From assembly GCA_027605045.1 (NCBI GenBank), contig JAQFWX010000062.1, positions 1-64,000 on the forward strand: DNA of 64,000 bases, read 5' to 3'. The notes beneath the pieces were generated by a model that saw nothing but the letters and a program-made list of their open reading frames with translations, did not search any database and had not been told where the DNA came from. The stretch is from Phallus indusiatus. Its lineage: Eukaryota; Basidiomycota; Agaricomycetes; Phallales; Phallaceae. The position numbers and the translations under genes are program-made. Below, in pieces: positions 15,163-27,132 of the stretch; the stretch's first letter is position 1; each line of letters starts with the position of its first letter.

Positions 15163-15295
15163 AAGAAGAAAAAAAAATAGTAAGGAAAAGAAGAAGAAAC
15201 AGAAACAGAAACAGAAAGACGGAGAGAAAAAGGACAGCAGACGGGAAAAAAGGGAAGAAAAGATAATAGATAGCAGAGAAGAAGTGAGACTTTTC
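15163..15295. repeat. Purine-rich (A/G) tract with AGAAAC repeats
   Basis: An almost pure A/G stretch of about 130 bp on the plus strand. It includes three tandem AGAAAC units at 15195-15214. Such tracts can form triplex or slipped structures; here it lies in noncoding DNA. Confidence 0.7.
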
Positions 15296-15511
15296 TAGAA
15301 AGCGTTCGAACCTCCTTTGTGTACGGCTATCCTGACCGTTGATAGTAGATGTTTATGTTGCTAGAAGAGAACCCACGGGAAAGATGGGGAATTTCGCTCC
15401 TGAGACAATATAAAGCCACTGAAGGAGATGAGCCAAACAAGTCGATCGCGAGACGAGAAAGAAATAATACAGTAGTAGATCAACGTGATGGGATGTCCAT
15501 GGATGTGATGC

Positions 15512-15547
15512 GGTGTGTATGTGTGTGTGTATGTGTGTAGTGTGTGC
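15512..15547. repeat. GT dinucleotide microsatellite
   Basis: An imperfect (GT)n tract interrupted by TATG and TAGT. It lies in the convergent intergenic region and is likely polymorphic between strains. Confidence 0.75.
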
Positions 15548-16419
15548 GAGCGCGCCCGGATGTGGATGATGAAATAGCAGTCGTAGTTGGTCGAGAAAGA
15601 CGGAAAAAAAACGGATTTTGAATATAGCAAAAGAAAACGGTGATCTGTGTGGCAATAAAAAGAAGAAAGCGGAAGGAATATCAACGGGTGTTATTTTCGT
15701 TCAGAGGCCAAGATAGGAGGATAGGAATAGCCGGACAATGAGTACGATGAGGTTTGCTTCTTTCCCCCTTCCCGGTTTTCGATCATATGGTCATAGGCTG
15801 GTCATGGTGAATGGTGATGTGATGGATAGAAGCCGCATATTGAGAAACAGAGATAGCGGAAGAATATGTGTCTGAGCCCCGAAAAAAATCGACGATAATG
15901 GTGATAGTGGCAGCGAGGTGAAAATGGAAAGAAGGGTAGAAGAGGGGGTAATTGAGAGCATCGAATAACGATTCTGCTTTTCCACATATAAAAAATTCGC
16001 CCATACCACATATATACAAAAAGAAAAACATAATAACGGCAAGCGTTCTTTTTTTTTCGGTTTGGCGCGGATCCGACGAGAAGGAAGAAAGAAGATTTTC
16101 GAAAAGAAAAGTTGGGAAATTGGGAGAGAGGGCGGCGCCATGACTTCGCGGAAGTTTGCTGGAGAGGCCGAAAATGAAATCGAGTTAAAAGACCATACGA
16201 TAAGGTTTTTTGATTGTAGGCATGAACGACGACGACGACAAACGCCTGCCTTTCATCTGGGAAAAGAAGGATGGAGGGTGGTGAAGAATAGGTTAAGATT
16301 CAATATACACATTTTTTGTATCGTCCATGGTTGGTTGACAATGATGAGAGAAAGAAAGAGAAGTAGAACAGCAGCAAAGTATGATGAAATGGGAACGATG
16401 CGACAGGAGACAGAGCACT

Positions 16420-19400
16420 TTACAACCTCAGATTGGAAATGACTCTCGCAACCTCATCCGCAGTAGTTTGATCTTGCGTCGAGGCAACCGCGGCGGCAGA
16501 CGAAACGGATGCAGAAGGAGGTTGTTGAGACAAGGATGCCATCTGCAACGACGACAGAGAAGCCTGCTGTCTATGAGACCCAATAACACCAGTCGTTCCG
16601 CCTCCACCCGAAGACGAAACTGAAACAGCGCTGCCTCCAACATTAATACTCCCCATCATCGGACTGGGAACACCACCCCCAACGAGTCCACCTCCAAGTC
16701 CCGTACTAGGTGGTGCATACACACTCGGGAAAAGCGGAGCGGTAACGGAAGTAGGACTTGAAGTCGCTGTCGAGCCGGTCGGCGAGGGCGGAGGAGGCAG
16801 CCTCGAAGCTTGTTCAGAAATACGCGACAGTGATAGAGTCAGATCAAGCGACTGCGCTCTATTCGTCAGAGATCGTGGTTTCGTCAGCTGTTCTTTAAGC
16901 TTGGCATCCAATAACGAGTCAGAACCGCGCTTGACAGGATCTTCGCGATGGCGTGAACGATGAACCGGGATACCACCTGATCGCTGTAAAGAGAACGTGT
17001 TCAGAACCACCGTCGCTTAATTATAGAGAAGGTAAAAACATACCAATGGAGGAGGTCCAAGGGATGGCCAGTACTCGCCACCGTAGCCGCGCATTTCGTC
17101 TTGTTCTTCATGCTCGGGTAGACCGTATACATACGGAGACGAATTATGGAACAAGCTTTTAACATCTGGCGTCGATGTAGCAAGTCGAACCCTCCTATGC
17201 TCAGGAGAACCACCGAGTTCCACATTCCGAACGTAGTCAGGCGAGTCTGGAAGAAAAAATTTGACATCAATTTAAACCTCTTCGTGCTGAAAAAAGAAAA
17301 GAAAACTAAACATACCACCTCCACCGCCGCCGCCACTAGAAAGCAACTTGCTATTGAAATGAGGAAATGCATCCGCGAAGGAATCACTCCGACGGTGAAC
17401 CGTCGGATTAAGACGTGAATAAACTTGCACGTTCTTCTTAGCAAGGAAACTCTCCAGCATCTCCTTCGCCGTAGCGACAGAATCACTGTTGCTTCTCTGA
17501 CAATGCATACGGAAGAACAATGGTTCTGAACCAGCTGTGGCGTTACTGTTATTGTTATTACTGCTTCCAACGCCGTTGGTTCCGTTACCGGAGGAATTGG
17601 AAATCATGCTTTCGACAGGGGTAATGATGTCAACGTCCAGCTCGGCTTTGACTTGTTCGATGAATGCGCTGAATTCCGGTGAGGATACCATTCGTGCTAG
17701 TTCAGAGGATGGTGGCACTAGCATATCCGCTTCAAAAGGAACATGATCCTAATAAAATCACTGGCTCAACAACTTGTGTCATTTCGAAAAGAAAATGCCC
17801 ATACCAAAAGCATAGAAGCAGCAATATGCACTTGATTCTCCGGACCGTATATATCGATAATATCCAAAGCAGTTTCTTTATCCGGGAAACAAATCCTCGA
17901 ATTTGTTTTATTTTCAATATCATGGATAAAGACGCTCTTTTCACCCAAAAGTGTGCGGTGATATTTGCGTGGAACAGAGACAGTCTCGTGAATGAAATCC
18001 TTGTCCTGTGAATATAGATATTAGACGTTTGGACATTAAAACAAATAACTTGAGCTTTTACCTTCTGGCTAACAAGTTCCAAAACAGATTGCTTCAAATG
18101 ATCCAAATTCATCGCATTTTTAGCCGGAGTGCGAGCAATAACATTATCCTCATTATCCGCATATCCACCAAGCGCAGCAAACTCCTCCGCATTGCTGAAC
18201 TTGACATAAACGCCATACTTCTTCATAATGCGCTGAATACTTCTCCCTCCAACACCGATAATACGCTTATGATACGCCTCAGGAACATGGAACGATACTT
18301 CAGCAGGTAACTCTTCTTGTAACATCGTTAAACCCGCTAAAGCAGCACTATTGGTACCCGATAAGTCGATGAGGAAGTTGAAATCGTTGAACGTTTCAAA
18401 TCTGATTTTGACATTAGTGAGCTGCATTATCTTGTTAATCTTCCCGTTCTTTTTTCCGCTGATAAAGTCACGATGTTCGTTGGCCAATTCAGTTTGGAAG
18501 CGTATTTCATGTTGGAAATTCTGCAAAAAAAATGTTTAAGCAAATTCGAATTATTCTTAAAATCGAACGACGTTACTTTGACTATCTCCAACTCGATCAC
18601 CATACTCACGGCGGTCCGGACTTGAGTATCCAAACCGTGCATCTCGAAACAATTGTTCTTGAATACAACCTCAGCACCAGAAAGCATAGAAACTCTTTTC
18701 AAGATCGCAGGCATCTGCTGTGGATTAATCGTTGTGGGAATCAAAACGCTATAATGTATGGGTAGCAGCCAAAACGAGGCACTATAAAATCCGCAAGCCT
18801 TGAAAAAAAAACAACGAAGTCAGATATATAGAAAAAATTAGGATAGTAGAATGCGCAAAAGGTACCAGTTGCATAATAGAGCGTAAAGTTCGTTGAATGT
18901 GAATCTTGTTATCCCCAAATACAGTAATGAGACTGGTCTGACTTCCCACGGGGGGACAGTTGATATAAGTGCCATTATCGCGCATATACGTCTTTAAATC
19001 GTCCATTCGCTCAAGTATCATCCAATCCAATTTACGCGGTACAAGAGGTGCCTCGCGGGATATTACAGCCTTGGCCTAAAATTCACCAATTCAAAAAAAT
19101 CAGAAAACCGCGAATACAAAAGAAAACAAGATAGAAATAGATAATTACCGTCTGTAAAGACGACTGCACAAGAGTATCTCGAGCTCTTTGAACATTGAAA
19201 AATTCTCCGGTAATCCATATAATATCGCTGTTTGATCGCAACTTCCCAGAACCTGATGGGGACTCGAGAGGAGGACAGGAAGGACCAGCAAGACCTTGCA
19301 AGGGAGCTGGGAAATAAATGTTGGTAGCAGTCTTTTCCTGTATGCTCTGTATAAATTGTCGTTTGCGACCAGCAATAATAGGCTGTAGTTTATGATCAAT

Positions 19401-20221
19401 TTCAACCGTCTCCGCGTGAAGTCCAGACTATTATTACCAAAGAAAAAGGGAATTTAGTTCACTTGAAATAAAAAAAATTTTGGAAAAGGAGTGACACTTG
19501 CCATTTCGTCAAGTATGACCAGCAGACGGACACGTGCCACATCCACCGTATCCAGAGTCCCAAGTATAACGAGCTCGCATGTGCGCTCGGTTTCGAGACC
19601 CAAGAAAGAACCATGATGGAGTCCCATGCCATTCGTCGAAGAAAGACCGTTCGACTGACGTAATGCGGACTGGGAAGGGGTCGACGAGGTATTATCGAGT
19701 GAGATGCTGACATGGAGCTGAGCGGACACTTCATCCAAACGACGGGCAATTTCAGGCTTAAGGGTAGGCGAAGAAGCAGGATTATTGAGTAAATCTGATC
19801 GAGCGACTTTGATAGTGATGCGAGTCTGTTGTTGTTGTAGTGAAACAAAGAAAAAATATTAGTGAGACATCCAGGGTGAATTAGTAGGAAAAAAACGAAC
19901 CGCTATGGGTGCTTCACGGATAATCATGCCACGTGCAGCCATGACTTGCTGATATGTACCGGAGATATAAAAGTTCCAGCCTTTGCCGCGCTCTGAGCGA
20001 GTGTAGTTGATAATACAGCCGTGCGTGGTAATAGCTTGAGTGACGAGTTTGTGTACTGCATCCTGGGGAATGTCGCCGACGAGTTGCTGATGATCAAGAG
20101 CGGAATTCGGAGGAGACAAAGGCGGGTGCTGCTGGAGATAGGCATAGGCATCTCTGTGGTACTCGTAAGGAGGGAGGAAAGGATGATTGGGTAAGGAGAA
20201 GGAGGTGGAGTAAATGTCCAT
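16420..20221 (-). CDS. Multi-KH-domain RNA-binding protein (Khd4-like)
   Basis: A large RNA-binding protein with several KH domains, read through about ten exons from ATG 20221 to TAA 16420. The N-terminal part (20221-19859) holds AVHKLVTQAITTHGCIINY and GWNFYISGTYQQVMAARGMI, a divergent KH-like module. Further modules follow every few hundred bases, each ending in the typical helix (AGSEPLFFRM, DTLVQSSLQTV, MLQEELPAEVSF). The clearest canonical KH is at about 18340-18030, with VPEAYHKRIIGVGGRSIQRI (GVGG is the GxxG loop) and KYGVYVKFSNAEE. The C-terminal 190 residues are serine/glycine-rich and disordered. The architecture fits the fungal Khd4 group, known in Ustilago for mRNA turnover during growth and virulence; that assignment is from memory. 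It diverges from eIF4E. Confidence 0.75.
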
Positions 20222-20747
20222 GGCGATAAGAATGCCTCTGTATGTGTGTTGTATGTGTCTGTGTCTGTGTGTTAATTGGGCAGAGTGTTTAATGTTATCT
20301 GTCGTGTTTCAAAAAGCAGAAAAAAAGGAGCGAGGGGAGCGGAGCGGCGGCAACGACGACGGGGACTGTGTGGAGAGAGACGAAGAGGAGTGGAGAGAAG
20401 TGGAAGAGAAAGAAGACAGAAGGGAGAAAAGAGAATATAAAGGATCCGAGAAATTGGGTATGCGTCTGGCAAAGGGGGTATCTGCGGCCTCTGCTGTCTG
20501 CGACGAACGACGACGACGACGAAGGGGGCGGACAGGAGTTGGCGAGAATTATTTAATTCTCCCGGCGTCTAAGTGATTATGCATCGGGTCTCACCCTGTT
20601 TGTTTGTTTCATCCGTGCGAAAAGGACCAATTCTCGAATTTCAATCTCCGATTTTCTCAATAAACTCATCCAAAATCTTATTCATCGTCTACTACCTTAC
20701 TTTACTATTCTTTCTCTCTTTCTCTCTCTTTCTCTTTAGAGTCTCAT
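20222..20747. promoter_or_regulatory. Shared KH-gene/eIF4E promoter with CT tract
   Basis: 526 bp between divergent starts. A pure pyrimidine stretch of TTTCTCTC repeats at 20709-20738 lies immediately before the eIF4E start. CT tracts next to the start are typical of strongly expressed fungal genes. The rest is purine-rich on the plus strand (20320-20440). Confidence 0.6.
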
Positions 20748-21929
20748 ATGACATCCGCTGCTACATCGTCTCTCCCAATGCCAGCATTCAACGCTGCTAA
20801 AACGGCTCTTACAGTCGCCATCAACGAGGACAACCACAAGAACGATCCAGATGATATGGAGAATTCGCCAGAAGAGGGCGAGATCCAGGAAGTCGATTTG
20901 GCTGCTCACGCCGAAGAAATCAGAACTGTATTCAGCGATCCCACTAATTTCAATGTCAAGGTATGTATAATATGCTGAGCTTTTTTTTATACGGAATCGA
21001 CAATAACCATCTTGTAGCATCCTCTCTATTCTTCATGGACACTTTGGTTCGATACTCCAAATGCCAAACACCGCAATTTACCACAGACACCATCCGCCGC
21101 AACGCCAGTAACTGCCTTCCCTATGACACCAACCACCGCCATACCCCGGGTGCTGTAAATTGGATGGATGATATCAAAAGAGTGATCATGTTCGATAGCG
21201 TAGAAGAATTCTGGGGTACGTTATCTATCTATATCATTTTTTTTTTCATTCATTCATAATATTCACACATCTTGCGGCGTAGACTGTATAACAATATCAT
21301 ACCCCCGACAAAACTTCCTCCAAAAGCAAATTATTACTTGTTCAAGGTTTGATATATTGATATTGACACCGTGAATGACGATATTCTAATGCAAAGAAAA
21401 CATGAATAGGAAGATATTATGCCAGCATGGGAAGACGAAGCGAACAAAAGCGGTGGTAAATGGAGTATTCAACTGCCAAAAGACAAAAATAAAGGTTCTA
21501 TCGACAAAAAATGGCTATACACGGTACGTAAACACCTTTTTTTTGGTCCTGAATTCTCACATTCATTTCTTTGTTTCCGGATTGATTATTCTACCTGGAT
21601 AGATGCTTGCCGCCATCGGTGAAACCTTTGATCCCATTCTAATGCAGCCTCACCCACCGAATGGTCCTCCACCGCAAGGATTGATTACAGGCGTCGTTTT
21701 CTCTGCTCGTCCACAATTCTATCGAATTTCAATTTGGACTCGTCTCGCGCCACAACAAGATGATGATGAACTCCGGCAGCGCATAGAAAGCATCGGAAAA
21801 CATTTCAAAGTGCAAGTATTAGGGTTCACCGAAAATCAAAAACTCAACGGACCTCTCTCGACCGAAGTTGAGTTTATGAGCCACAAAGATTCGGAGAAAA
21901 AGGGTAAAGCAAAAAAGATTATAGTCTAG
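20748..21929 (+). CDS. Translation initiation factor eIF4E (two frame breaks as sequenced)
   Basis: The mRNA cap-binding protein. Exon 1 gives an acidic N-terminus up to FNVK. Exon 2 begins HPLYSSWTLWFDTP, followed by a Thr/Pro/Ala-rich insert and WMDDIKRVIMFDSVEEFW. Then come LYNNIIPP, ANYYLFK, MPAWEDEANKSGGKWSIQL, MLAAIGETFDP, ISIWTRLAP and a basic C-terminus. The cap-stacking tryptophans (FW and AWEDE), the Glu after AW and the basic cap-phosphate region are all present. Two places do not read through: after the Thr/Pro insert (CCCC at 21144-21147) and at the splice donor after EEFW (GGGG at 21213-21216). In each, one additional base in the run restores the family sequence. eIF4E is essential, so an assembly error is more likely than loss unless another copy exists. 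Confidence 0.9.
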
Positions 21930-23100
21930 ACCGGTTATCTTTTTTTTTGCCTCCATTTTTCATTATGATCGGTGCAGGATCTATTCTCCCTTCCCCCTTT
22001 ACCTGTTCTAGCTCCGCACTCGCTCATCCACACACACAAACACAGCCACCTACTTTGTATCCACATCCATCCACCCACTCCGATTGGTTTTATCAGCGTT
22101 CCTGCATTGTTGTATCCCTCCTAGTATCCCTCCTTTGGCTCGATATATTCGCATTCACTGTTTTTCCTCGTTTCTGTCCCTCCCTCCCCCTCCCCCAACG
22201 CTTAATGTTTGCTTATTATTTATATAATGCGCTGTTTATACGGATCGGTGACAATTGTTGCCATCTGATCTGCGGATCAAAATCGACTTGTTTCTACTAT
22301 CTAGAAATACGAAATGCTGTACTCGAACTTGATTGATGGAGTCTACTTAGTGCGCGTGAGCTCTTTCCTATTGGAGGGTTCGATCCCATCCAGCTTAAAC
22401 TTTGACGCTGTTCATTAACGTTGCTCATCGACCTTGTATGGGCAAGCTTAAGCTAACCAGTGCACCCCTCCCGGTATCGTGCTGTCTCAATTGCTTCATC
22501 TCCGGAACCAAGGTCCGAGCCACGCAGACAACAAGTGACTGTGAACGAACTCTGGAGACTTCTGTTTCTCAGCAGTTCGATTAGCCGATTTGTCGGGAAC
22601 GTATCAAAATCGTGTGGCTTGTCAAAAAGTATTTGAGATTGCCAGCATTCCGATCCATGGTCACCAACTGCTTGTGACTACGTGCGTAGTGTCTGCGGCG
22701 CAGTCGGACCATGGCCACTCTTATCGATGAACGTTGTCCGTGGCGTCGTATGACGGAACTTGCACCGTGGAGTATCTCAAGGAATGTGAATGAATTAGAC
22801 AACATACATACACTTGGTAGCATATGATGATGTCAATCACTTTGTTCCCGTCAACGGACAGGGCTCCAGGGCAAATTCCGAGTCCGTTGTAGCGAGGCGG
22901 CGGCTAAACTGCACTGAAAAACGCCTAGTGACCGAAAAAGTGACCAAAAATATACCAGCAGTATAGTATGCCTTGTTCTGTTTTTGCTTTTGCTCTTAAA
23001 TCTTTTTGTTTAGCCTCCCATTAATAATACTCTTTCCCCTCCCCCGTCTGACTCTCTCTCTTCTAACCAAAACTGACTCCCGTTTTCATTTCCATTTCTC
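21930..23100. other. Intergenic region
   Basis: About 1.2 kb between tandem plus-strand genes. It holds the eIF4E 3' UTR and a pyrimidine-rich stretch (about 23000-23095) just before the next start. No gene is seen. Confidence 0.55.
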
Positions 23101-23950
23101 ATGCCGACGACAACAACACAGCATTCGTCTCCCCTATTCCCTCTCGCACGTATCCTCTCCTGGCGTGCACATGCCGTTGCTAACACCACCGCCACTGGTA
23201 CTGCTTCTGCCACCTCCGATTCCAGCGCAACTCCTAATAGCACATCTCCCAATTCAAAATCACTACGACACATTCCGAGTTTGCTGTCTTCGACGCCACG
23301 GCTGGGTTCAATACCAGAAAGCGCAGCCAGCAGTAACAGCAGGTCAAAGTCGCCGGAATCCAACCCGCCTTCTCCCAAACCGTCTCCTCGTCGTGTGCTT
23401 GGCAATTTAAAGCCTGAATTAATCTTAGACTGTTCGTCTGGAGACGTGCCCAAGACCCACAGTGCCATCGTCGATGCTGGTGCTCAGTACAAACAGTCCG
23501 CCATCGTCGTTCATCATGATTCCTTTCTATGTCAAGATGCAGTTAACACAACTCGTTTATTGACTCTGTCGAGAAAACGTGTTATGGATAAGATCTGCAC
23601 GCTGGGTGGGAATACTATTATTGATGAGAGGTGACGTGTTTTCTTATCTCGGCTCAACTGAAACTGAAACTTTTTCGCCTTCAGATGGTCGTGTACGGTG
23701 CATAAACATGACTCAAAACGCGAAACGAGATATAAAGTTACCGTATGTGTTTTCTATTTTCTCTGGTTTCCCGTGGGGTTTTGGATGACTCAACCAGTTC
23801 CCCTAGATAATGTATAGAGGTATCCCAGCGCGAAGTCATCTTTCTGATCCCGACCAGCCAATCTCGTTACACGAAGTAAAAAGTATCCCAGGCTTAATGA
23901 CCATCGTCTCGCGACATAGTAAATATGAATCACATACACACACCTTGTGA
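23101..23950 (+). CDS. Conserved basidiomycete protein of unknown function
   Basis: Three exons: 23101 to about 23633, then from ATGGTCGTG (after TTCAG) to GTTACC, then from ATAATG to TGA at 23948-23950. The first 110 residues are Ser/Thr/Pro-rich, with a possible N-terminal mitochondrial or membrane signal (PLFPLARILSWRAHAVA). The C-terminal half is ordered: LKPELILDCSSGDVPKTHSA, LLTLSRKRVMDKICTLGGN, then across intron 1 DERWSCTVHKHDSKRETRYK and VTIMYRGIPARS. I recall similar segments (LG.N.LVDE.W.C.I and Y.V.I.Y...PARS) in many uncharacterised agaricomycete proteins. The conserved half lies over both introns, which supports a real gene. Function is unknown. Confidence 0.65.
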
Positions 23951-24472
23951 AAACGCGTCACATCATTACGCATACCGGGGGCTTAGGGTCAAAAAATACT
24001 TTTTCCTACGCCTATTACTCGCTCATTTTTTTTCAAATTGATATTATTGATCATTACTCATTACTCATTTCTCAAATTCTGGCATTGATTTTTTGGACGT
24101 TGTTACATCTCTCTTTCTCTCTCTCTTTTTCATTCCGGACTCGTCTTTCAATTCACCGTGCTGCAGTCATTCTTCAACCTTGTTCTCTTCTTTTTCCTTC
24201 TTGTTTTCTCACATGCACTACATTTTGTGAAAATGATTTCTCGTTTCCCAATTTTTTGGGGTTTTTTTTTGTATGTGCTGGTATCATAATGTACAGTAAC
24301 AGATAGGTTAGATGTACTTATAATTATAATTTGATGATGCCCTGGCGGGCACTACCAAAGTCAAATTTCGGGCCCGAATCGTGGCGAGACTGCATAAGTA
24401 AAGCCATGTGATTCTCGACGCCGTCGCCAGTTTCAATATCATGATGTGAATACTTTTCTTCTCTCACTGCCA
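23951..24472. other. Intergenic region
   Basis: 0.5 kb, pyrimidine-rich on the plus strand (CT repeats at about 24107-24131). It probably holds the promoter of the hydratase gene; nothing else is seen. Confidence 0.5.
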
Positions 24473-25650
24473 ATGACTTCCCAGCAATACCACGATCTCA
24501 AAGTGACTATAGATAAACATGTTGCTCTCATTGTGATGAGCAGACCCGAAGCGTACGTGATTTTACATTCATCAGCGGAGTAAATTGAAACCAACTCTTC
24601 AGGTATAATTGCTGGAACGTACGGATGCAAAACGAGTTGATTCAAGCGTACAAAGAACTCGAAGTAAGCCTATCTTTTCTTCTCATACATCCGGGATACA
24701 CCCCTTTCTCGAAAACCAATTATATTCTTTACAAACAAAAAATGAGGTCTCTGAAGTTGGTCCTATTAGAACATTCCAAGTGTACGGGCGATCGTTGTAA
24801 CAGGCGATCCGGCGGGAAAGTGCTTCTGTGCAGGTGCGGATTTGAAGGAACGTAGATTTGCGACACCTAACCCTACGAAGAAAGACGAAATATGTAAGTT
24901 TGTATATTATCTTTTATCTTTTGCTACGTTAATTCTTTTTAAAAAAAGTATCTAGAGACCGTGGTGGATGTTTCGCTCTCCCCGTTGTTAATTCTCGAAA
25001 AATTACAATTGCGGCTATAAACGGCAATGCAGCTGGGATTGGTATTACAATGACTCTTCCAATGGATTTGGTATGAAGAATCAAACGTTATTCTGCTACA
25101 TGCACATATATTATCTTATTTTCAGCGATTTGCATGGAAAGATGCCAAAATTGTTTTTCCTTTCGTTAGAAGGGGTATTGTTCCGGAAGGTAAATGATTA
25201 ATATTATCATTCTTGTCTCTCTTTCTCTACTAAGACACAATAATTTTTTTCATAGCTACATCTTCATATCACCTCCCACTACTAATCGGTCGCTCGCGCG
25301 CACTAGCCGTTTTCCTCCAATCATCCCCCCTCCCAGCATCCTCCCCACTCCTAGATGGTCTTTTCGCAAACCTTCTAGACGAAAAAAACCAAGTCCTCCC
25401 ATACGCTCTTAAAATTGCACACGAGCTTTCCGAAAACACGTCTCCCATTTCAATCGCATTCACGAAATCGCTTGTGTTGAATGCGAAATCTACACCGGAA
25501 GAACAACACATTTTGGATTCGAGAGCGATGTATGTTACGGGTAATGCGGAGTCTAATGAGGGTATTGAGTCGTTTATGGAGAAGCGGGCACCTCGGTTTA
25601 AGGATTATGATACGAAGGATTTGCCAGACTGGTTGAAGACGAAGCTTTAA
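24473..25650 (+). CDS. Enoyl-CoA hydratase/isomerase family protein
   Basis: A crotonase-fold enzyme acting on acyl-CoA thioesters. Six exons join in phase, beginning [20 protein letters not shown]. Family motifs are [39 protein letters not shown] (the first oxyanion loop, CAGADL), then [20 protein letters not shown] with the second oxyanion glycine, and [20 protein letters not shown]. The PE motif supplies the usual catalytic acidic position. The protein has about 285 residues, normal for the family. It ends in TKL, a weak variant of a peroxisomal PTS1 signal, so peroxisomal beta-oxidation is possible but not shown. Intron signals are clear, for example acceptor CTATTAG before AACATTCC. Exact substrate unknown. 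Confidence 0.9.
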
Positions 25651-25786
25651 ATCGGTGATGGCTGTTTGGCTTGGGACAATCTGAATTTTATAAACTAAAG
25701 AGAAGCTGTATTAACGTTCGTGTTCAGGATGTGGTCATGATGATCTTCTTATTCGATGATCGTGCTAAATTGGCGACACGGCTGAA

Positions 25787-27132
25787 CTACTGATTTGTTT
25801 CTTCACCCGTATTAATCTTACTTCCCTTTCTGGCTACATATCCCGCCCAGGACTTTTCGAAAAGAAAAAAGACATCAACTTCACGAACGGCAAACAAAAA
25901 ATTAAACTAACCTCATCATATAATCCGATATCGCGCACCGATGTTTTATCTTCCGATTCCCAAATTCTGGAAACAGCCAACCAAGGAATAGCAGCCGCCA
26001 GTCCACTCGCGCACGTAACAACAAGGCCTCTTTCCCCTGAAAGAATTTGTTTTGCATATTTTTGGCCTACGCCTCTATGAAGCTCCTCGGAAAGCTCTTG
26101 CACGGGACGGAGAGTCGTGTATGTTTCGAAAGGGACATTAGGATGTTCGTTCAGAAACGGTCTGTTTGTGAGTTGATTCTGCGAGAGAAAGCAGGTGAAT
26201 GGCATTGATAATGAGCGTGGTATATGCCCTGATGGCAAACCTCGGGGTTCAGGATCTGTTCCAAGATATCTAAAACGGGTTTGAAATCATTAGGATGGGG
26301 ATTTGAGAAATGTATTGTTATACCTTCCGCGAGGTCGGGCATCAATGACTATGTCGGCCGTAGAATCAGAAAGTGGCTTGTCGGAATTGTTAACCATCTG
26401 AACATACGCTAGTACGAGATGTCAGTTTCATACGCTCTTTTTGGATATGAAACTTGCTTACAGCGTACTGCTGACTCGTTCAAAACGGGGACGGTGTATG
26501 ATACTCTTTCATGGTCATGAGTTTTCAGTTTTTTGGGTGCGCCAGTTTCGAATTCATATCCTTCGTTAATCCAACGAGGTAAACCGCCGTCCAATATAGA
26601 AGATCTAGTGTGAGAGTATGCCTGGAAAATTCTCATTCCGAATATAAATAATGAAAACGTATCAGCTTACTCGAAACATGAATAAAGCCCGTGGAGAGGA
26701 GAGAACGCCGTGAGTGTCATATCTAAGAGGGGAATAAACTAAGACTTGAACGGACGCTGAAAAGTCAAAACACCTACAGGACGACGTGTGTATTATCCTT
26801 GATACCTATATCCTCTATTAGGTGCGTAGTGTGTTCGGTGAAATCAACAAACGCGCATGAAAGTAATCTGACTTACTACAAGCCGCGGCAAATGACACTG
26901 AGGAAGGTAGCATATATTTCAAACCCAAAATCGCATTTTCTTCGGTCATAGGAGCAGAAAATTTATTGATATCCATGAATTGTGCACCGGGAAGACGAAT
27001 CTTTTTAAATTCTTCTTTAGGATTTCTAGGGTCGTTTGGCATAAACCATGTTGTATCGACGAACAAGCGTGATCCTTGTGGAAGTGAATTTGCTTCGGAG
27101 GGACTTAGTAAGAGAGGAGTTGGATAATGCAT
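25787..27132 (-). CDS. Two-domain rhodanese (thiosulfate/3-mercaptopyruvate sulfurtransferase)
   Basis: A tandem-rhodanese sulfurtransferase that moves sulfane sulfur from thiosulfate or 3-mercaptopyruvate; the yeast relative Tum1 feeds tRNA thiolation. The N-terminal domain has SRLFVDTTWFMPNDPRNP, RLPGAQFMDINKFS and SRAYSHTRSSILDGGLPRWI-type sequence. The C-terminal domain has IVIDARPRGRYLG, GHIPRSLSMPF and the active-site segment VVTCASGLAAA with the catalytic cysteine, ending YDESWAGYVARKG. Exons are short and at least six introns are needed. The start at 27132 is conservative: an extra 5' exon from 27314 (MPFLIRFA) could be spliced on through a donor at GTATAT and would add a short, possibly mitochondrial, leader. 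It converges with the hydratase. Confidence 0.85.

Larger units (their letters stand above)
14919..16419. other. Convergent intergenic region with low-complexity tracts
   Basis: About 1.5 kb between the AFG2 and KH-protein stop codons. It holds a purine-rich tract, a GT microsatellite and long A/T runs. Open frames here are lysine/arginine- or serine/phenylalanine-rich products of these repeats. Probably the two 3' UTRs, that of the KH gene perhaps long. Confidence 0.6.

Noticed and set aside
15350..16150. Open frames rich in Ser/Phe/His or Lys/Arg
   Set aside because: They are translations of microsatellite and purine/pyrimidine tracts in the convergent 3' region.
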